In this document: positions 37,345-39,430 of the stretch, in pieces
How positions within the stretch are numbered: position 1 is the stretch's first letter
Layout: every line of letters begins with the position of its first letter
DNA from: a virus
Direction: 5' to 3' (one strand)
DNA length: 39,430 nucleotides
Virus record (IMG/VR): IMGVR_UViG_3300046713_000129
Location: 1 to 39,430 of that record
The notes under the pieces: generated by a model
Told to the model about the DNA's origin: nothing
What the model saw: only the letters and a program-made list of their open reading frames with translations
Database searches by the model: none
Position numbers and translations under genes: made by a program

Positions 37345-37748
37345 ACGAATTACCAAATTGGATGAAAGAACTTTCGCTAGAAAAGAATAATGAAGAATTT
37401 TCACTTCTTTGTCATCAATACTTCAAACTCGCAACGATGAGAGTCATGCAAGAAATGAGGGAGAAACATCAAATACCACCATATGATATCCCTACCATTA
37501 CCATCGCTATTTTTGCGAGATTTTTGAATGAAGCTTGTTATGCTATAGGGGCTGCCATTATGAATGGAATGAAAATTGATGAAATCTTTGACAAAGAACA
37601 ACGCTTGAATCTTTTAAATGTTTTGATGGGAAAATTCTTAGACCCCAGAAAAAGATCAGACATTAACACCAATTTGGAGGAATCTCTGGAAGAATTTAAA
37701 TCTTTTATTAGAGTTAATGCCAGAGACTTCTATGTGGAACAGACATGA
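37341..37748 (+). CDS. Hypothetical helical protein (135 aa)
   Basis: Not recognised. All-helical (ITIAIFARFLNEACYAIGAA in the middle) and acidic at the end. It overlaps the previous and the next gene by 4 bases each, as expected in a coupled operon. Confidence 0.6.
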   Translation: MNELPNWMKELSLEKNNEEFSLLCHQYFKLATMRVMQEMREKHQIPPYDIPTITIAIFARFLNEACYAIGAAIMNGMKIDEIFDKEQRLNLLNVLMGKFLDPRKRSDINTNLEESLEEFKSFIRVNARDFYVEQT

Positions 37749-37924
37749 ATGAGAAAATGGTTCATGAAAGCGAACTCAATTACCTGCTCTCTATGCTCTT
37801 TGAATATTGCATGGAAAAAGGCAATCAGGAAGTTTGGGAAATAATATTTCCTTATATGCAGAGTCGCATATTACAAATCGTCCCCGATTATATCAAAAAA
37901 AAACAATCGGAATCCGATGAATGA
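37745..37924 (+). CDS. Small helical protein (59 aa)
   Basis: ATGA overlap with the preceding stop. MNEKMVHESELNYLLSMLFE starts a compact helical protein with an acidic end. Not recognised. Confidence 0.55.
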   Translation: MNEKMVHESELNYLLSMLFEYCMEKGNQEVWEIIFPYMQSRILQIVPDYIKKKQSESDE

Positions 37925-37976
37925 GTGCCATAAAAATGGCCATAGAGTGAAGAAACCAAGATAACAAGGAAAAAAA

Positions 37977-38162
37977 ATGGATAGTAAATTAATGGACAGG
38001 TTTATGAGAATAAATAAAGAATTGAACACCGAGAAGCTTAGAATAGAGGTTATGAAAAAAATAGAAGGAATTATGTCTTCTACAGAACCGAGTGATGAAC
38101 AGAAAGAAAATATTTTTAAAGAAGCGTTATACGCTGGATCTAATATTTATGATAATGAATGA
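37977..38162 (+). CDS. Small helical protein (61 aa)
   Basis: AAGGAAAAAAA precedes the ATG. Charged, helical (MDRFMRINKELNTEKLRIEV). Overlaps the next gene by 8 bases. Not recognised. Confidence 0.55.
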   Translation: MDSKLMDRFMRINKELNTEKLRIEVMKKIEGIMSSTEPSDEQKENIFKEALYAGSNIYDNE

Positions 38163-38346
38163 ATGTCAGAAAAGAGGCCATCGAGTCATCAAGATGATCT
38201 GCGATGAATGTGGGCAAGAGGTCAATAGAGCCACGTTTACATCTCCACTGGACAAGGCCATACAAGAGCTTGTAACTTTACATAAGATCATTCATGAACT
38301 ACATACAAAGATTGCAGACCTAGAAAACAAAAGCGAAATGAAATGA
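38155..38346 (+). CDS. Small Cys/His protein (63 aa)
   Basis: Start at 38155 (MNECQKRGHRVIKMICDECG) is preferred over the upstream ATG at 38092, which lies inside the previous gene. C-x(4)-H plus CDEC forms a plausible zinc knuckle; the C-terminus is a helix. Possible nucleic-acid binder. Confidence 0.55.
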   Translation: MNECQKRGHRVIKMICDECGQEVNRATFTSPLDKAIQELVTLHKIIHELHTKIADLENKSEMK

Positions 38347-38519
38347 AAAAAATGCGATTCGAAACAATTGAGATGATGATGACAATGGGTCTTTCTCTTG
38401 AAGAGGGGATCAAGCTGGCTTTCAAAACATTAGATGACGTTTATGGACAACTTCCTAGAATGGAGAAGCCCGAGTTTGTCATTCTGAATGGCAGGGAATA
38501 TCCAAGGCGACCGAAATGA
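38343..38519 (+). CDS. Small helical protein (58 aa)
   Basis: ATGA overlaps on both sides. Methionine-rich start (MKKMRFETIEMMMTMGLSLE). Not recognised. Confidence 0.5.
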   Translation: MKKMRFETIEMMMTMGLSLEEGIKLAFKTLDDVYGQLPRMEKPEFVILNGREYPRRPK

Positions 38520-38632
38520 AATACGTCACCATCATCATACTTTTTGGCATTACCCTCATTTTCCTCTTTGATCTTTGGTGCAGAATTCGTACAATTCAAG
38601 ACGGACAAGTTGAGATTTTGGAGAAGTTATGA
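38516..38632 (+). CDS. 38-aa membrane protein
   Basis: ATGA overlap with the previous gene. One transmembrane helix (VTIIILFGITLIFLFDLW) then a short cytoplasmic end. Unknown. Confidence 0.5.
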   Translation: MKYVTIIILFGITLIFLFDLWCRIRTIQDGQVEILEKL

Positions 38633-38823
38633 TTAAAATATTTATATATTCGATTCTTGGAGGGCTATTCATATTCTCAGCAGCCCAGCCCGTAGCCATG
38701 TCTATTCATACGGGGTTAAAATTGGATTGCTTCAAGAAGCCTAAATACCCTAAACCACAAAAACCGCCTCCAAATCCTAAACCAGATAAACCAATTCCAC
38801 CACCAGATGGAGGCAATATATGA
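38629..38823 (+). CDS. Secreted proline/lysine-rich mini-protein (64 aa)
   Basis: Signal-like N-terminus (MIKIFIYSILGGLFIFSAAQ) then a PK-rich tail (PKYPKPQKPPPNPKPDKPIP) ending PPDGGNI. The C-terminal style (Pro-rich then GGN) is shared with the mini-proteins at 10513 and 10971, which have no signal. Function unknown. Confidence 0.55.
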   Translation: MIKIFIYSILGGLFIFSAAQPVAMSIHTGLKLDCFKKPKYPKPQKPPPNPKPDKPIPPPDGGNI

Positions 38824-38945
38824 AACCTTTGCTTTATTTATTTATTGCTATCGCTATACTAGCCTATGGAGCGATAAAATTTGACCAGGCAATGGGATGG
38901 GAAGAAGCTCGCGCTAAAAAATCAACATACACAGGAACTGTATGA
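38820..38945 (+). CDS. 41-aa membrane protein
   Basis: ATGA overlaps on both sides. Transmembrane helix (LLYLFIAIAILAYGAIKF) followed by a polar tail. Unknown function. Confidence 0.5.
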   Translation: MKPLLYLFIAIAILAYGAIKFDQAMGWEEARAKKSTYTGTV

Positions 38946-39319
38946 AAAATATACATGGAGTATCTAGTCAGTTATTCGCATATCTTAGGGTTATCTCGTT
39001 TTCTATTGTCGTAATTATCATGGTTTTTGCAGGCATTAAAGGTTCGGCGCTCGGTTTTGCCCCTCATACGCCAGATATAGCGTTGGACGTAGAAATACAA
39101 CACCATCGAGAACAAACAGAGAAATATAGAGACCAAAAAGCAAGCGAAAAGGTCGATAAATATAAGCACCACAAAGAAGAAAAGAAGAAAGCGCCTCCCA
39201 AGCAGAAAAAGCCTAAAGAGAAAAAACATGGGCATAAAACAAAGACCCCAAAACCTCCAAAGCCATCGAAAGCCGAGAAGAAAAAAGCTGCCAAGCATAG
39301 AGCTAGGACATTAAATTAA
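38942..39319 (+). CDS. Membrane-anchored lysine-rich protein (125 aa)
   Basis: Residues 12-38 form a membrane or signal helix (LFAYLRVISFSIVVIIMVFA). Residues 50-125 are a long lysine/proline-rich, histone-like tail (EEKKKAPPKQKKPKEKKHGH). The stop at 39317-39319 lies in the terminal repeat, so the gene is complete only across the circular join. The tail would bind DNA or acidic polymers; membrane-linked DNA handling is speculation. Confidence 0.6.
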   Translation: MKNIHGVSSQLFAYLRVISFSIVVIIMVFAGIKGSALGFAPHTPDIALDVEIQHHREQTEKYRDQKASEKVDKYKHHKEEKKKAPPKQKKPKEKKHGHKTKTPKPPKPSKAEKKKAAKHRARTLN

Positions 39320-39430
39320 TATGCCCTGCATGTGTTGGTATGATCCTCCTGAAGAGTCCAAAAGATTGATAAAGAGCCTTTGTCAGCAAATCGTTGATGA
39401 AGTTCGTCGATTGGAGGAAATTGGAGATCC
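39304..39430. repeat. Right copy of 127-bp terminal direct repeat
   Basis: Exact copy of bases 1-127. Collapsing the two gives a unit of about 39,303 bp. It carries the last codons of the gene at 38942 and the first third of the gene that is complete at 18-215. Confidence 0.95.
39321..39430 (+). CDS. Truncated second copy of the gene at 18-215
   Basis: First 36 codons of the same gene, cut by the end of the window because of the terminal repeat. Not a separate gene. Confidence 0.85.
   Translation, partial: MPCMCWYDPPEESKRLIKSLCQQIVDEVRRLEEIGD

Overview
The window is a complete or nearly complete genome of a small tailed bacteriophage, most likely a podovirus. The first 127 bases are repeated exactly as the last 127 (1-127 = 39304-39430). 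The unit is therefore about 39,303 bp and is best read as a circle, or a circularly permuted or terminally redundant molecule. The AT-rich sequence, dense overlapping genes and strong AGGAG-type ribosome sites fit a phage of a low-GC bacterium. The host cannot be named from the sequence. An outer-membrane barrel gene argues for a diderm host, and with the lysine-rich proteins it loosely recalls environmental Chlamydiae, but that is only a guess.

Layout. (1) 36.0-39.3 kb and, across the join, 0-2.06 kb: rightward accessory genes. They start at a divergent, operator-like promoter (36043-36089) with two DNA-binding proteins, then many tiny unknown and membrane proteins, a RusA-type resolvase whose start lies inside a 15-bp hairpin, and a DUF6496-like mini-gene. 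(2) 2.06-3.73 kb: a leftward cluster of small genes with paired intercistronic RNA hairpins, closed by a terminator. (3) 3.85-11.5 kb: rightward packaging region with a ParB-like protein overlapping the small terminase, a GroES homologue, an RNA ligase, the large terminase and several proline-rich mini-proteins. (4) 11.53-12.0 kb: four tRNA-like elements with abnormal anticodon or D regions. (5) 12.58-31.5 kb: rightward virion operon: P22-type portal, a secreted barrel protein resembling inverse autotransporters, scaffold, N4-gp56-type capsid, E1-FCCH-like proteins flanking a strongly structured RNA, adaptor, gp10-like hub, GNAT, ejection proteins and several fibres. (6) 31.5-36.0 kb: leftward replication and recombination genes (helix-turn-helix replication protein, ERF annealing protein, coiled-coil protein, PD-(D/E)XK nuclease), interrupted by two rightward genes and a four-helix structured element near 32.5 kb.

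How it works together (inference). The nuclease plus ERF, with RusA, would form a recombination module. TerS/TerL and the portal package DNA into a P22-like head and short tail. GroES could help fold the capsid. The RNA ligase beside tRNA-like genes suggests RNA repair or protection from host anticodon nucleases. I see no integrase, DNA polymerase or obvious endolysin. The strongest candidates for something undescribed are the structured RNA at 18901-19080, the nested-helix element at 32488-32616, the aberrant tRNA cluster, the covarying hairpins at 3264-3539 and the start-sequestering hairpin at 317-352.
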